The position numbers and the translations under genes are program-made. From Antennarius striatus (Eukaryota > Chordata > Actinopteri > Lophiiformes > Antennariidae): DNA of 64,000 nucleotides. The DNA is taken from positions 24,168,501 through 24,232,500 of the forward strand of contig NC_090782.1 in assembly GCF_040054535.1 (NCBI RefSeq). The letters are read 5' to 3'. Of the stretch, positions 1 to 20,300 are shown in pieces (within the stretch, counting starts at the first letter, position 1; the number at the start of each line of letters is the position of its first letter). The notes below the pieces were generated by a model. The model searched no databases. It saw nothing but the letters and a program-made list of their open reading frames with translations, and was not told where the DNA came from.

Positions 1-960
1 CAACAAATTTTTTTAGATCAACCAACCTACCAAAAAAACCCACAATTCTACTCCACCCAATGAAAAAAACATTTAAAAAAAATTTTTTTGGGGACCCATG
101 GACCAAAAAATATTGTCAACAAAATTTTTTTTTCTAGACCAACTGCTCAAAAAAAAACAACACACCGACCAACCAAAAAACAATTTTTCTGCAAGGTATG
201 TTTTATTAATTTTCCAAGTTATGAAAAGAGTTTGTACAATAATGTAAATCAGAGAGAGAAAAAAATCCCACCCACCCACCTGCCCCTTCCCCTTCCCTTC
301 ACATAACAGGCTCACAAATTCATGATAACAACACAACTCATGTGCATGAGAGAGGTGAGCCTATCACACAAATATAAAGATACACATACAACAACAGCAA
401 AAAACTATTTTGGGACTGACCGACCGGTCGGAACAAAATTACCTTTTGACCAAAACAATGGTCAAAGAATTTGTGTTTTTCTAGCCCGATGGAGCAAAAA
501 AATGTTTTAAACTGACTGACCAGTCGGAAAAAAAAATTTTTTAGACCAACCAATGAAAACATTTTTTCAGACCATCCGACCGAAAAAGACACTTTTAGAC
601 CGACCGACCAACCAACCAACTAAAAATTTATTTTACAGAGTGACCCATTGACCGTCAAAAAAATTAATTTTTTAGACCAAACGACCACTTAAAATTTTTT
701 TATAAAAACGACCGACCATTTAAAAAAAATTATTAGACCGATTATTTAAACTGACCGACTAGTCAAAAAAAAAAAATTGAGACCAATGGACCAAATATTT
801 TTTATTTTAAAACCAATTAACCGGTTGAAAAAAAAATTTGTTAAACAGACCAGTCAAAATAGTTTTTTTCTAGACCGACCACTTGAAAAAATTTTTTTAT
901 GGACCGACTGACCAAAAACAAATTTTTAGACTAACCGACTGGTCAGAGAAAATATTGTTT
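1..960. repeat. AT-rich degenerate tandem repeat with GACCGACC core
   Basis: The first kilobase repeats a loose unit of about 30-60 bases. Each unit has runs of A or T beside a core such as accgaccgacca or gaccgactggtca. The core recurs at about 415-430, 515-525, 590-615, 705-715, 745-765, 880-890 and 900-945. Copies are diverged and vary in length. The short open frames here have no codon-like composition and are not genes. It probably continues past the left edge, so its full size cannot be seen. Confidence 0.7.
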
Positions 961-1084
961 TTTGGACCGACATCTACATTTGTTAGCACTATTGATTATT
1001 CATGAAATATCCAGTAAAATGTAATAAAATACTTCAATTATTTCATCAATGATTAAATTTAACATAAAAAACTGACATTTCTGT

Positions 1085-1158
1085 CTGTTAAAGCCCTTTG
1101 AAATGTCTGTTGACAGGATTACGCGCTTTATATATAAAACTTGATTGACTGATTGATA
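1085..1158 (+). mobile_element. 3' tail of a fish CR1/L2-type LINE or derived SINE
   Basis: The stretch has the familiar fish retroposon ending: AAAGCCCTTTGAAATG, then a GCGCTTTATATATAAAA motif, then short ATTGACTG/ATTGATA tail repeats. Many teleost non-LTR elements end this way. Only the 3' end is present, as expected from a 5'-truncated insertion. It lies downstream of the FIIND-PYD gene's stop codon, on the opposite strand to that gene. The rest of 961-1506 shows no gene; a possible ATTAAA poly(A) signal for the minus-strand gene lies at 1376-1381. Confidence 0.6.
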
Positions 1159-1506
1159 AAGAGCTTCACAGTAACTGAGGATGAACACCAAAAAATAATG
1201 TAAACAGTAATATATTAAAAAACTTTAAACTTTCATTATTATTTTACACACACCAACACAAATAAGCCTGACATCACTAATTTAAACTAAAATCCAATGA
1301 ATCATCATTTTAAAAATTCACTTCCTGGTGTGACACTAGTAGCTAGAAGCAAATAACATGACTAAAATGCTAGCCTTTAATATTGCAATAGATAACGTTA
1401 AATGCTAACATGTTAAACTATTTGGAGTGAAGGAGAATCTCCATCAGCAGCAGAACCAATCACAACCAGCTAAATCGACCCTACAATGGCCAATCTGGGT
1501 CAGTTT

Positions 1507-4500
1507 CTACTTCCTTTGCAGCTGGTCAGCCAGCTGGTTGTAATCCATCATCCGCAGGATCTCCTCCGCTACCTGCTTGGCCCCCTCGGTCTGGTACTGC
1601 TGGACCATCAGGTCCACAGTCCTGGTTCTGTCGGCTGCCTCCAGTCGGCTGACAGGGATCGGATCTGAATAAAGACTCAGGAGACGCTGGAAGGTTTTTA
1701 CATCATCCAACCCGATGGAGTTCAGGACCTTGAGCAGCAGCAGGGTCACGTCCACCGAGTCTGAGACAGACAGCAGAGACCACACCGCTGGTCAGACTAG
1801 TTTAACCAGAAGATGAAGATGAAGCTGTGTTGACTGTCCTTACCTTCAGTGCTGAGGGATGAAACAGCAACTGAAACAGAAGACACAGGTGCGCTGATGG
1901 AAATGTAATGTCACTGGAGTGTAGTTCAGGTACGTAAAGGTGCTAGCATCATGTGTTTTTGCATTAACACAGATTTTGGGCATTGTCTTGACATTGTCCG
2001 ACTACGTTCATGACCTACCTGTCAGATTGACGAATCCTTGCCAAACAACAGACTCTGAGGGGCCAAACAGCCAGCCAATCAGACGGAGTTGATTCACGTG
2101 GGTCTTCAGGTGCAGCGCCACCGTTCTGACATCGGCGGCCAGATGCACCTGAAACGAGGGCAGGAAGTTGGTGTAGTCGTTGAAGTTCAGGAACTTTGAA
2201 CTCTGAAATAAAACCAACAGAATAAGGTGTTAATGTTTTACCGAAGGGACAAACTGAACATTTTCCTTGCATAATTGAAACTGTCAGAGAAAATACACAA
2301 TAAAATGGCACCTGACCCTAAAAAAATTAAATTTATGATATTCAAAGCCTTGGATAAAAATAACAGGCTAATGGAAAGGTTGAGGAACAAGGGTTTTGTA
2401 TGACTTTCTATGACATGAGAATCACAGAATGATTCTGTACGGCTCACAGGTTGGAATCCATGCCTCCCGAAGTCATCTGAAAAAGTCTCATTTCGTCCCA
2501 ATGAAAGGTGAAGTCATTACTGTAGAATCTAAGCTAAAAGCGTTTGCTTCTTGTTGCTGCAGCTTCAACTACGCAGGTAACCAGGTAAACCAGGTAACGC
2601 TGAGGCAGGCGGAGGTCCAGGGTTCTCATTCGTCTCATCCGGCATGTGTCCCATCTTCAGATGGGGTACATGCTAATTCCTTTTAGCTTAGACGCTAGAG
2701 TGAAGATTGGAGATTGAACCAGGGGTACATTGTTTCTATGTACACTGAAGAGTTGGACCGGAAGCACTTGAACCAATGGGATTAAGCCTGTTTCCATCTG
2801 GACTTTGGTGTTTTGGTGCTTTGGTTCATCTTCTACACACTCATCAGCCACAACAATAACCACTGATGGCAGGGAAGCAGGAGCAACGGGTTTGTAATGA
2901 CCAGAAGTGGTCTAAGGAAGAACAACCAGTGAACCACCAACAACCTCCGGCCACCAACCATCCCAATGCACACATGAGCATCGAAGTGGATCACAGAGGA
3001 AAGGAATGGAGTGGCTTGATGGAACAAGAACAATTAGTTCAAGAGTTGATTTGACTTCCAAAACTCTCCAGATTGAAATCCAGTCCAGCACCTCTGGGAA
3101 GTCCTGGGCAGAAGAGCCCAATCCACAGAGGCCCCACTGCTTCCATCTTCTAGGACCTGCCATAGACATCGTGGTACCAGGTACCACAGCTCACCTTAGA
3201 GGTCTGGAGTTTGTGATGAGTTGCTTTGGTTTGTGGCTGATCGATGTAGAACACATGCACAGAAGAACAAAAACAGGACATGAACTGCGGTTTCCTTGCA
3301 GCCCACCTTGTTCCGTTTTTGCAACACACGACTTCCTGTCACTGTTGAGACTTTTATGTCTACAGTAAACTCTTTCTGATTTCTCAGACATGAAAATACC
3401 AACAGAAACTGGAAGGTTGAGTAATTCTTTGTGCAACAGAACTAGATGCCAACAATTTCCACACGCCGGTCCTTCACAGGACTGAGGACAGCTGTCGTAC
3501 CTCGGGGTGGATTGACACGACGGCCTCCCCGCTCAGTTTGTACGACTGATTTGGAATCAGCTCGCAGTCAGGAATCGACTCCACGTATTCCGCACCAGTC
3601 CGTCGCTTCCACTCCTTCATCACCTGGAGATCACATCACACAATCGGTCCACGATCACTAATCCAACTTCAGTTTAAAATTCCCTTTGAAGGTTTCTCAC
3701 TATAACATTTTAAAATATGTTTTAATTATTCTTAACGGATTGTTTGATATCTATGTACTGAATGAAGGCGCCGGCTGGAACCACAGGAGGAGCTTGAAGA
3801 CATTCGGAGGCAAATTTAATTTTATTCATGAATCTATTAACTTTTTTCTTACTGGTAAAAACCCAAAGGATGAATGAGAGTTGAGTAAACAAGTCCAAAC
3901 TCAAACACATCCCTCAAATTAAAAGAAAAAGTTCATCAATCAAACAAGTTCAGGTATTTGTTTCATTAAGTCAAACGATTTTGAGACTTTAAAGCTCCAG
4001 TTTGCCAGTGGGTGGGGCTTGTTTGCCTACGTTCCCAGTGGGCGGAGCTTGTTTACCTGAGTGAGGCAGATGTTTCTGGGCAGCAGCACAACAAAGAGCA
4101 AGTTATTGCGGGGCTGGTGGAACAGCAGCATGAGACCCTTGATCTTAGTGCTCCACTCCTCCGGCGCCACCAGACCGAAACACGAGAAGCTGGAGATGCT
4201 GATGATCACGTGACCCTCCGTCACCTGACCAGGTGTGATGATGTCCACACTGTTCACAGTGACATGAGCCACAGACAGGGAGTGTCGGCCGCCGTCTGAG
4301 GGGCAGGAAGGAGGAATTTACAGCCCCGTTGATAGACTCGGCGCAAATCAACAAGCTAATCACCAAGCTAGGTCACTTACCTGCCAGGAGTTGACAGTGT
4401 GGTAGGTGGAGTCGGTGGAAACTTCCTGTTAGCAGAGTGAACCTGAACAATGGTCCAGCAGGCCTCAGACCTTTAGAGGACAGGAAGCCAACATCCCAGG

Positions 4501-6259
4501 GAATGATCTGGTAGACCACGTCACCAACGCCCTCCAACAGGAGACCGGTGAGACTGCAGCGGAAAACACCCATCTGCTGGCAACGCAACCTACAGCAACA
4601 ACATCACCTGAATCACCCGGAGGCAAGACCGCCCTTGTTCCTTTTGCACACGTCTGCGCTACGTACGAAAGCTACAAAACAACACCTGGATAAAAGCAGC
4701 AAACCAGGGAGGTGGCAGGACAAGACACAGGAACAGAAGTCTAAGTCTAAGACTAAGACTAAGACAAGGTTTGAGGACGAGGCTCTGAATAAGAAGGGCT
4801 ACTGAGTTAGCTTAATTACCTCGTTGATGCTAGAACAAACAATGCACACCTTTCTCCTCGGTTATTCCCAACAAAGCTAAGTCTGAGGATCCCTGATTAT
4901 ATTCTGCTCTGGTTCTCTATAGAACAACGACAGGAAGAAGTAAACGACCCGTTACCTGAACATGTGGCAGTCCTCAAACACTTCAGGGGTCAGCTCAACC
5001 TAAAATGATCAAACAGGTTATAACTCAATAACCAATCATCTGTCAGATTTATGAGTGACAACACAATCTGTTTGATGTTGATACCGCTGGTGTGTCGGCG
5101 GACTCTTCTCTGATGTCAGGCAACCTCTGTGATGTCACTGCTTGTCCTGGCAGACAGAAACCTTGAACATGATGACATCACAAGGACAGGTTTAGTTTAG
5201 CACGGATACCAAAAACATGAGGTAGCTGTTAGCCTAGCCTGGCACCAAGACAAGAAGCAGAAGGGAACTTATAGCTTAGCAGGGTTTTGTGTGGACTTAC
5301 CAATTGTTGGGACGATCTTCTGCATGACGTTAACTGCATGGCAATCCAATTGTTTTCCCAGAAGTCTCAGTGTCACTGATGTCTCTGAGTGCTGCAGTGG
5401 TTCTTCACCAGTAGGAGGGAGATTTCCTCCACTCATGTGATCACTGACCAACCACTGGAAATATTTGAATTCATCCAAGACTAGAAAGTCCAAAATGTCT
5501 GTTGAGACAGGCGGTCCTGAAGATTCTAATTCAGATAGAAACTGGATAAAAAAAGTGACAAATGTTCAACGAGATTTCAGTGGATGGCAAGGAGCTAAAA
5601 CAACATCAAATACAAACCTCCGTGTTCAGATCGTCTTGAAGCTCTTGTAGGAAGAATGGATCTGATTGGCTGAGGGCCTTGTAGAACGCAATGTGAGCTT
5701 TGTTCCCTTTTCCTGGGAGCATATCAACCAGCGCCCGGTTCTTATCCATCTGGACTCCACAGATGCTGATGACTTCCTTCTTTGCTGTGTTCAGGAACCC
5801 TTGATCTTGCAGGGCGTCCATAACAAGGTCAACTGACCAAGTTCTGGTGATCAGCTTCCGGCGCCCAATTTTCACAATGTCTGGGTAAGGTTCAGGAACT
5901 GATCTAGGAGTCTGCAGGTCCAGGTGGTGGTGGTGGTGGATGACCCCGTCATCTATGCCAGTCAGCGTCAGGGCAGCATCTAATATGGCCTGTGCCTCCT
6001 CATCGTGGTAACACTTAAGCATGATTTTGGCAGTGCTGTTGGCATCAGCGTACCAGAGCCAGTGTAGGGGGATGGGAGGGGAACCCAGCAGAAGGTGCTG
6101 ACTGAGACACCACTGGACCCTCCACAGGTCCACCTTCTGCAGCGTCAACAACTTTGACAGTAGACGGGTGTTCTGCACCGACTCCTTTTTGCCCTCCCAG
6201 GTGTTGGTGCTTGCAGATGTCCTTGTAAACTCCTGAAGAACTGTGAACACATTACCCAT
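1507..6259 (-). CDS. PYD-like / CARD / PYD-like / FIIND / PYD protein (CARD8/NLRP1-related, no NACHT)
   Basis: Ten exons on the minus strand: 6259-5618, 5541-5301, 5146-5085, 4999-4956, 4589-4381, 4295-4057, 3623-3501, 2202-2019, 1870-1844, 1760-1507. All junctions are GT-AG and the phases close to 674 codons plus TAG. Residues 31-103 resemble a PYD (PPIP core). Residues 126-209 are a CARD (DKNRALVDMLPGKG, then FYKALSQSDPFFLQEL). Residues 226-293 are another diverged PYD-like fold (LDEFKYFQWLV). Residues about 316-436 match ZU5, with FRCSLTGLL and LRPAGPLF. Residues 437-582 match UPA, with LLFVVLLPRNICL. Residues 592-674 are a typical fish PYD (DPIPVSRLEAADRTRTVDLM). His410 and the SF|S site (F436|S437) match the autolytic dyad. 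An in-frame TGA two codons before ATG 6259 supports this start. Likely role is inflammasome sensing or bridging in the cytosol; that is inference. A split into two genes cannot be fully excluded. Confidence 0.82.
4057..4295 (-). other. FIIND autoproteolysis exon (ZU5 end, SF|S site, UPA start)
   Basis: This exon of the FIIND gene carries residues 400-479. It contains VAH at 408-410 and ISSFSCFGL around 433-441. In CARD8 the catalytic histidine and the cleaved serine are His270 and Ser297. The same 27-residue step separates His410 and Ser437 here. Cleavage between Phe436 and Ser437 would leave a 238-residue C-terminal UPA-PYD piece held non-covalently by the N-terminal part. Confidence 0.8.
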
Positions 6260-9200
6260 GATTCAGTCTGTCAGGATTTACTTCCCTCTGATGTGACTGA
6301 CAGTATGGAAGGAAGAGCAAGAGAAACAAAAAACAATTCAAATTATTGACGTCAAAAAGAAGACGTACAGGTTAAAAAGATGATGATGAAGCTCATGAGA
6401 GATGTCTTCATGAAACCATCAACACCTGAAAACAGCTGGAAAGGCAAGATACACCACCTTGAGGTTCTGGACCAGACTCCACCTCCAGGTTCTGGACCAG
6501 ATTTCACCTTGAGGTTCTGGACCAGACTTCACCTGCAAGTTCTATACCAGGACCACCTACAGGTTCTGGAGTAGGACCACTTATTGGTTCTGGACTAGGG
6601 CCACCTACAGTTTCTAGACCAGACTGACTAATTGCCACGACAACACACATCAAATACCTCCACAAAGTAAAAGCCTTCACATCAGACTGATTAACATGTG
6701 TAGTGTTTGTTACTGTGTTATAAACACTATTGCTGGAATCCCCTTTCTACTTCACCTACACACACATTCCTGTACTTAGTACAAAACGAGGCCGGCACCT
6801 TTTTCTGCGGTTGAACTTGGGACCACCTACCTTAGGTGAGACATTTGTGCCATGTCCTGATCTCATTACATCGGTTCACACCCACCTATTCACACCTCGT
6901 CTCACACACTCATACTGCTGTCTGTCGGATGTGCATGTGATAATAATGCAAATTGCTTAATTAGTAATGTTTAATCTTCATCATAACTATTAATCATTCC
7001 TTTAATCACAACCAAATTCACTTTACATTATTAGAAATAGTTGTTGCACTGTAGGATTATTAACTTCATAAATTATACGATTAATTTTTTTCAGTAATTG
7101 TATTTTAAGAACCATTTAAAAACCTCCAACAGACCCAACACGACACTGAAGGTCAGGAGGTCTTAGATATGTTTCAAGTATCTGAAGCGAAAGTCCTGAA
7201 AAGTGCAGTCAGCATTTTTACTTTTCTTGTTCAACACTCAACCGTTTTTGTTCGGTAACTTCTTCCATTTTTGAAACGATTTTCAGAAAATTCATACATT
7301 GCTCTCGATAAATTATGGACAGAATCAAGTTGTTTCTTACCGGCGTGAAGGGGAAGAGGAGGAAGTTCCTCTGTCCTGATATTCTTGTCGTTTGAATTTT
7401 AATCAGACGTCCAGTCCACTTCATCAACCAGAGGCCAACTTGGTATCTGATTGGTTGTTAGATTGACCCTATAAGGTTTGAATCGGCTGCTGAGGTTTGA
7501 GGTTTTGAGACGTTCTAAGAAACTTTCCAGGCTGAGGTGAACAAAACGAGAGCAGGTCGACCGCGGTGGCGATCGAATGTCAACAAATTGGTGCACCGTT
7601 CAAAAAGAAATGGTTCGTCTATATTTCTCGTTCAGTCTGAACTTACTGGACTTGCAGGTTGAAATCCTCTCCTGGACCAGAGTCTGGATCAGTAACTCTA
7701 CTCCTAATGTCCCATGCCAGGTGGGCCATGCCCTCTGATGACACATTAGGGATCCTTTCCCAATAAAAAAAAAGGTACCAGGCTGGTTCTTCAAACCGGC
7801 AACGTGTTTGGAAGAAATGGTTGGATATGAACATGAACCACAACCGACACAAGAGAAGAGGAGTTTAATAGTGATGAAGGAATCAAAACATGAGACACAT
7901 TCAACTGTGAAACCTTTCTGTGATTGGACGAGAGCCGGCAACCCAGACGGTCCTGAGTCGTAGCGCGTGGCAGCTCGGTCACAGCGTTAACGGGTCAGGG
8001 TTCAAACTGGGCCGTCGTCCTCTTTGAGACCAGATGGAAGCGGTTTGGTTCCAAGAGAAAACGCCGGGACTTTCCGTCTCTGGTTTGACGCCACCGCGTC
8101 TGATCGACCGCATCACAACGGAAAGTTTTAGTTTGCGAAACTGATGTTAGAAAAAAAAATGTCTAAAGACGCTCGTTCACGTTTCGCATTGAAGCCCCGC
8201 CCCTCCACCGTCATAATCAGTCCTCAGTTCACAGAAGATTTCCTCCTGAGGTCTCCGTGGCATTCGCCCGACCCGACAAAAAAAGAGAGGCGTTCAGGCA
8301 GGTTGCTGTGGTTTTACTGGACAGTTAAATACAATTTGACGATCCACTAATGAGGCTACAGTCATCCAGCCGAGGCACGAAGAACAAACCCACCCCCCAC
8401 CCCACCCCCGATCCCAGTCTGACGCCGACGCCGCATTCCAGGCTCCGCCTTCTTACCGGAAGGATGAGGCGTCCGACCACCTCGTGACGCGTTCAGGTTC
8501 ACGTGTCGACATCGATGCTGTTGGGTTTGAAATCGTCTCCGCTGGACGTCGACCCCGACGGGGGGGAGAGCGTCGACGTCTCCAGAACCGGAGGCGCACC
8601 TGAACGCATCACAGCGGCTGGAGGCGGAGCCCGACGTGTCGCACGGCCCCTCGTCATATTGCACAACCGATTAGCTCTCCGGAGTGTCCCACGGACGAGC
8701 TGAGGATTATTGATAAGGCATCCGTTCTGACGGGAGGTCCTGATCGATCGGCCCGACCGCAGCGACGCTCTACAACAACTTCCTGTTCTCTACCAGTCTT
8801 TTCTTCAAAATAAAAGCAGATGGAAAACAGAAACCAACACGGAAAGCTGGTGTTGGGCTGATCGTCTACTGATCAATAACTCATCGATAATTTGTTACCG
8901 GGGTCCATGAGGACGAGACGCAACAGTCTGAATCGCGTTCCGAGGATGAGCGAGGCCCGTTGTCACACAGCAGGGTTCTGGCCCGGGTTTCCTCCTCCAG
9001 CGTCAAGATGAACTAACAGAACCGTTCAGCTCTGGTCCCCCCCTCCCTCCGCGGCCAACTCTACCAGTCCAATCCGTAAACCAGTGACTCATTCTTACTG
9101 GTACGTGTGAAGCAGACCGCTCTGGTTCTGATCCGGTTCTGTTAATCTGTTAATATTTAATTTGAGGAATCTAAAACAGGCCTCAAGAAATCATCCCATA

Positions 9201-9356
9201 ATTCACAAACATAAATCTGATGTCGCTCCGTCTTCCCTCCCCCTCTGCGCCCCCCCCTCCCTGCACGGACAAATCAAAGACAATCGTTTAAAAAGAACTA
9301 AAACGGTGGAGAGGCGGAGCCGATCGCTAATCAATAACAGGTGAGACGGACCTGGA
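6260..9356. other. Intergenic region and TMEM259 3'UTR, with a short tandem repeat
   Basis: No convincing coding exon is visible. A tandem repeat of about 26 bases built on CACCTCCAGGTTCTGGACCAGA runs through about 6460-6625. The part next to TMEM259 (about 8000-9356) is GC-richer and probably includes its 3'UTR, though I saw no clear AATAAA for it on the minus strand. No NACHT- or LRR-like frame lies here that could extend the FIIND gene upstream. Confidence 0.5.
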
Positions 9357-17348
<7,992 letters not shown>

Positions 17349-20300
17349 ATGGAGTTGGCGTACGTGTGTGAGTGGGAGAAACGCCCCAAGAGCACCCACT
17401 GCCCCTCCATCCCACTGGTGTGCTCCTGGTCCTGCAGGAACCTGGTGGCCTTCACCACAGACCTGAAGAATGAGGACGACGACAAAGGTGAACAACAAAC
17501 CCCACCAGCGGGGACGGAACATCTGAGGTTCTGGCTTTCTTTAGAGGAACGTCATTCCAGACTTAAAACCAGGATTTCAACCCTGTGTGTGTTTCAGATG
17601 TGAGTCACCTGATCCACATCATCGACACTGAGCACCCCTGGGACGTTTACTCCATCAACTCTGGACACACTGAGGTCATTTCCTGCCTGGAATGGGACCA
17701 ATCAGGTGAGTCGTGTCTCTGTTGTGCCTCCACATCATGTTTCCAGCTGTATCATGTATTTACGGATGTATTTGTGCATGGAGGCTCCAGGCTGCTCTCC
17801 GCCGATGGTGACGGTCAGATCAGATGTTGGTCGATGTCGGATCACCTGGTGAACAGCTGGGAAAGCGTCCTGTCCAGTTCAGTCGACGGAGATCCCATCG
17901 TAGCGCTGAGCTGGCTGCACAACGGCGTCAAACTGGCGCTGCACGTCGAGATGGTAACACTCCGAAAAAAGATCCACAGATAACATCAAGTTACTGGAAA
18001 TGATCGGTTGATGGACTAGTTACTTACTTTTACTTTTTACTTATCTTACTTAGTTACTCTTACTTACTTTTTTTGACTTAGTTACTCATACTTTTATTTA
18101 CTTACTTTTACTTGCTTAGTTTCTCTTACATTGACTTTTACTAAAATACCTACTTACTCTCACTAACTTAGTTATACTTATTTACTTTACTAAGTTACTC
18201 TTACATTTTCTTACTGAGTTACTCTTTTATTTATTTACTTTTATTTACTTAGTTACTTGTATTTTTATTTACTTACTTTTACTTAGTTTCTCTTGCATAC
18301 TTTGACTTACTTTTACTTACCTACTTTTACTTAAGTACCTTCTTACTTACGTTTACTTAATTACTCAATTACTTAATTTCAATTTAATTAATTTGATTAC
18401 TTTTATCTACTGTTATTTACTTGCTGTTACTTTTCTTACTTAATTTAACCTACTTACTTACTTGTACTTATTTTGTTAATCCCAGAGTTACTTGTGTGTA
18501 TCCGCTGCTAGTAACTAACCTCATTCCTTCTCAGTCGGGTTCCACAAACTTCGGTGAGAAGTTCTCGCGGGTGAAGTTCTCCCCGTCTCTGACGCTGTTC
18601 GGCGGGAAGCCGATGGAGGGCTGGCTGGCCGTGACGGTGAGCGGTTTGGTCACCGTGTCGCTGCTGAAGCCGGGCGGCGCTCTGCTGACGGCCAGCGAGA
18701 GCCTCTGCCGGCTGAGGGGCCGCGTGGCGTTAGCTGACATCGCCTTCACCGGCGGTGGGAACATCGTGGTGGCGGCGACCGACGGCAGCAGCTCGTCCCC
18801 CGTCCAGTTCTACAAGGTCAAAAGCAGAAGAAAGTCTGATTGTCATGGAGATATTTCCTTGTTACTGGTTCACCATCAGGATGACGTGAACGTCTTCTCT
18901 GTCCAGGTGGTGGTTAGCGTGGTGAGCGAGAAATGTCGCATCGACACGGAACTGCTGCCGTCTCTCTTCCTGCGCTGCACCACCGACCCGCTGAGGAGGG
19001 AGAAATACCCGGCGGTCACACACCTGAAGTTCCTCACCAGAGAGAACTCTGAACAGGTAAGCGTCGGATCAGAGGACCCCAGACCAGCAAACACACACCC
19101 CAGAGGAACGCTAACACACACACGGGTTGCAGGTTCTTCTCTGCGCTTCCAACCAGAGCGGCAGTATCGTGGAGTGTTGGTCCCTGAGGAAGGAGGGACT
19201 TCCTGTCAACAACATCTTCCAGCACCGATCGCCAGTCGGTAAGAACCGCACCGCGCCGCTCGAGCCGGTTTCTCAACCGATTCTCACCGTGTTTGACCTC
19301 CGACCTTTTCCGCACACAGTCGGGGAGAAGCAGCCGACCATCCTGAAGTGGAGGATCCTGACCACCACCGGCGATCTGGAGCGTGTGTCGGCCATCGCTC
19401 TGCCCAAACTGCCCATCTCCATCTCCAACACCGACCTGAAGGTGGCGTCAGACACCAAGTTCTGTCCCGGACTCGGTGAGGAGAGCGTCTTCCGTCCCCC
19501 TTGGGTTCTAACTTTGTTTAAAGACGCCCATCAGGTGCAGATTAACCCCTGAATGTCCGCGAGTGTCATCAGAACTCCGTGTCCTTCAGGTCTGGCTCTG
19601 GCGTTCCACGACGGGAGCATCCAGATCCTCCACCGCCTCTCCCTCCACACCATGGGCATTTTTTACGGCTCCTCCTCCGGTCAGAGACCGGGGGAGGAGT
19701 CCGCCATCAAACGCCAGAGAACCGGCGGCCCCACCCTCCACTTCAAGGCCCTGCAGTTCTCCTGGACCTCACTGGCGCTGGCGGGAGTCGACAACCACGG
19801 CAAGGTGGGGGGGGACGTGTCGTCGCCCCAACCATGAAGATGACACTCATTCATGTTGGGGGGTGTTATTATTATTATTATTGTTGTCTTCTTTTCAGCT
19901 CCACATGCTGCGGGTGTCTCCCTCCATGGGTCAGGTGCTGGAGATGAACACCACGCTGCGCCACCTGCTGTTCCTGCTGGAGTACTGCATGGTGACGGGC
20001 TACGACTGGTGGGACGTCCTGCTGCACGTACAGCCCACCATGGTGCACAACCTGGTGGAGAAGCTGCACGAGGAGTACATGAGGCAGAATCAGGCTCTGC
20101 AGCAGGTGAGCAGGGGGCGTTGGGGGGAGGGGGCGGTTAGCGCTACGCCTCACGTTAGCGCCGCCACGATTAGTGGAATAGTCGCGATTATATCGACGAT
20201 TTAAACCACAAATTACTAAATTAATAGTTTTTCCCTTCTGCCTTTCTGTCCTTGACGTGCAGTCGTGGTTTCCAGGGTTTTCAGTTTTGATGTCACCTGA

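Noticed and set aside
7218-7982. Minus-strand frames as extra upstream exons of the FIIND gene
   Set aside because: No domain signal, and the in-frame stop before ATG 6259 blocks joining them in phase.
18421-19242. A single 273-codon frame spanning 18421-19242
   Set aside because: It reads through two MED16 introns; the true product uses exons 18535-18816, 18907-19056 and 19133-19238.
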